DNA of 64,000 nt from Acanthosepion lycidas (Eukaryota; Mollusca; Cephalopoda; Sepiida; Sepiidae): positions 128,501-192,500 of the forward strand of contig CAWVQA010000061.1 in NCBI GenBank assembly GCA_963932145.1, in the 5' to 3' direction. This document shows positions 62,997 to 64,000 of the stretch, piece after piece. The notes under the pieces were generated by a model that made no database searches, had not been told where the DNA came from, and worked only from the letters and a program-made list of their open reading frames with translations. Both the position numbers and the translations under genes were made by a program. Position 1 is the stretch's first letter. Each line of letters starts with the position of its first letter.

Positions 62997-63069
62997 TAAT
63001 GTAAGCAAAGAGTTTGTTGAGATTGATGAGAAACACCTAACCAATTATTCTCCCAACAACTATAGGGAT
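62997..63069. repeat. LTR-like direct repeat, copy B
   Basis: GTAATGTAAGCAAAGAGTTT...CTCCCAACAACTATAGGGATA is the partner of 61028-61096. On the minus strand it begins TGTTGGGAGAATAATTGG. Confidence 0.6.
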
Positions 63070-63850
63070 AATAGGAAGAGAGAGGAAAAAGATTGGAGGT
63101 AACAAAAAATAACACTGCCTCATAAACCACAGCAACTTGAGGAACCTAAAGACCCACATGACTAACTTTGCAAAATATTGTCATGCCAACTGCTTCCCCC
63201 ACCCCCAGCTTTTATTGGCATGAGGCACCTTACAAAGATCTGGATCTTGACCAACTGCAGAGGGGCCCATATCTAGCAAGACATGCCAAACAGTCCCACT
63301 GCTAACAGGAAAAACTGCATGTCATAGGTGTTGACAAACATGTCTGAATGCAATTTGAGGCCTCTTTTGTGTCTGTACTGATATGCGTTCGCCACATAAA
63401 TCATCAGAAATGTCTTCATACATGGAGTTGTTAACATCAGTCTTAATACATGCTTATATTCATTAATTTTATTTGAATGCTGCTGGTTGTTCACTGAATG
63501 AATCCAGAGAGGCCAACCTTTTGTTTTGTGACATTTTATCAAATTTGTCCTTTGACTTAGGAAACTTCCCATGACTATTTTATGAAAATTAAACTTTTCT
63601 TTGAAATGTTAAGAGAGAATTTACTATCTCCTTACTATCTAAAACTTGTCCTTTGCTAAGTCTCAGAAAAAATGCTTAAAACCAAGAATCTTTTCTAAAA
63701 TAGAAACATACAATATGGACTCTATAAGATGGGCCCAAATTATTTTGACATCAAAGCTTGTAATGCATGTCTTCATTTCTACATTATCATAATCAAAATG
63801 ATTCAAAATATTATACAGGGTTTAAAAATTTCTAGGGACAGCTTCATATA
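63070..63850. other. Unrecognised, moderately GC-rich DNA
   Basis: It may be further retroelement debris, but I could not match it to a domain. The 99-codon minus-strand ORF at 63273-63572 has no recognised motif. Confidence 0.4.
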
Positions 63851-63881
63851 AAAATTTCTCTCTCTCTCACTCTCTAAACAT

Positions 63882-63943
<62 letters not shown>

Positions 63944-63945
63944 GA
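63851..63945. repeat. Compound (TC)n/(TA)n/(TG)n microsatellite
   Basis: A short CTCTCTCTCTC run is followed by TATATA runs broken by TGTGTG. Confidence 0.95.
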
Positions 63946-64000
63946 CACCCACTGGCAGTCGCAGTGCCAATATGTGACACTGTGCTGTCAGCCTGTGCTC

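Noticed and set aside
1-64000. Bacterial-style operons, riboswitches or replication origins
   Set aside because: Composition, splice sites and transposon types are those of animal nuclear DNA.

Overview
The window is AT-rich, intron- and repeat-dominated animal DNA with no bacterial or organellar character. The repeat types suggest a lophotrochozoan with a large genome, most likely a coleoid cephalopod. They are degenerate Ty3/gypsy elements, several copies of one LINE family, a Tx1/L1-like LINE, a mariner transposase, pogo/Tigger-like and mariner-like MITEs and a tRNA-derived SINE. The organism call is inference from family resemblance, since no search could be run.

Layout: 148-3960 is a minus-strand Ty3/gypsy element broken by frameshifts (gag, zinc knuckles, protease, RT, RNase H, integrase) with a leader/LTR-like region upstream. 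4150-4240 is a GA repeat. 5501-5686 and 15252-15408 are two oppositely oriented copies of a pogo-type MITE. 8325 to about 9225 is a Tigger-like element split by a 460-bp solo LTR (8495-8954) with an AGAT target duplication. 9380-9523 is a tRNA-derived SINE. 10173-11054 is a defective mariner. 14090-14330 is a promoter-like patch with CCAAT and TATA motifs.

The best evidence for a host gene is on the plus strand. A GC-richer patch at 20520-20793 ends in a short reading frame with a strong start context and a GTAAGC donor. A second, clearly coding-like exon lies at about 46265-46496 and ends in GTAAGT. The phases of the two exons match (phase 2 into phase 2), giving a 94-codon N-terminal segment across a 25.5-kb intron. 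The product is basic and Ser/Arg-rich and I do not recognise it. The rest of the gene would lie beyond the window or in exons I could not see.

That inferred intron holds three copies of one LINE family (28412-29530, 30250-30655, 41827-42075), a Tx1-like LINE flanked by a perfect 17-bp target duplication (36745-39853), two perfect long hairpins, an unrecognised 76-codon ORF followed by a 19-A tract, and several palindromic MITE candidates. Downstream are a fourth LINE copy (48841-49615, minus strand), an 80-bp mariner MITE very like human MADE1 (49783-49862), a pair of inverted MITE arms (51616-51822), a 512-bp element with complex inverted ends (57494-58005), and a rearranged second Ty3/gypsy family (61030-63070) in which an integrase fragment and a gag-protease fragment lie in opposite orientations.

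No novel multi-gene system is visible. The interest lies in transposon archaeology (nested insertions, target duplications, microsatellite birth) and in the phase-matched two-exon gene model.
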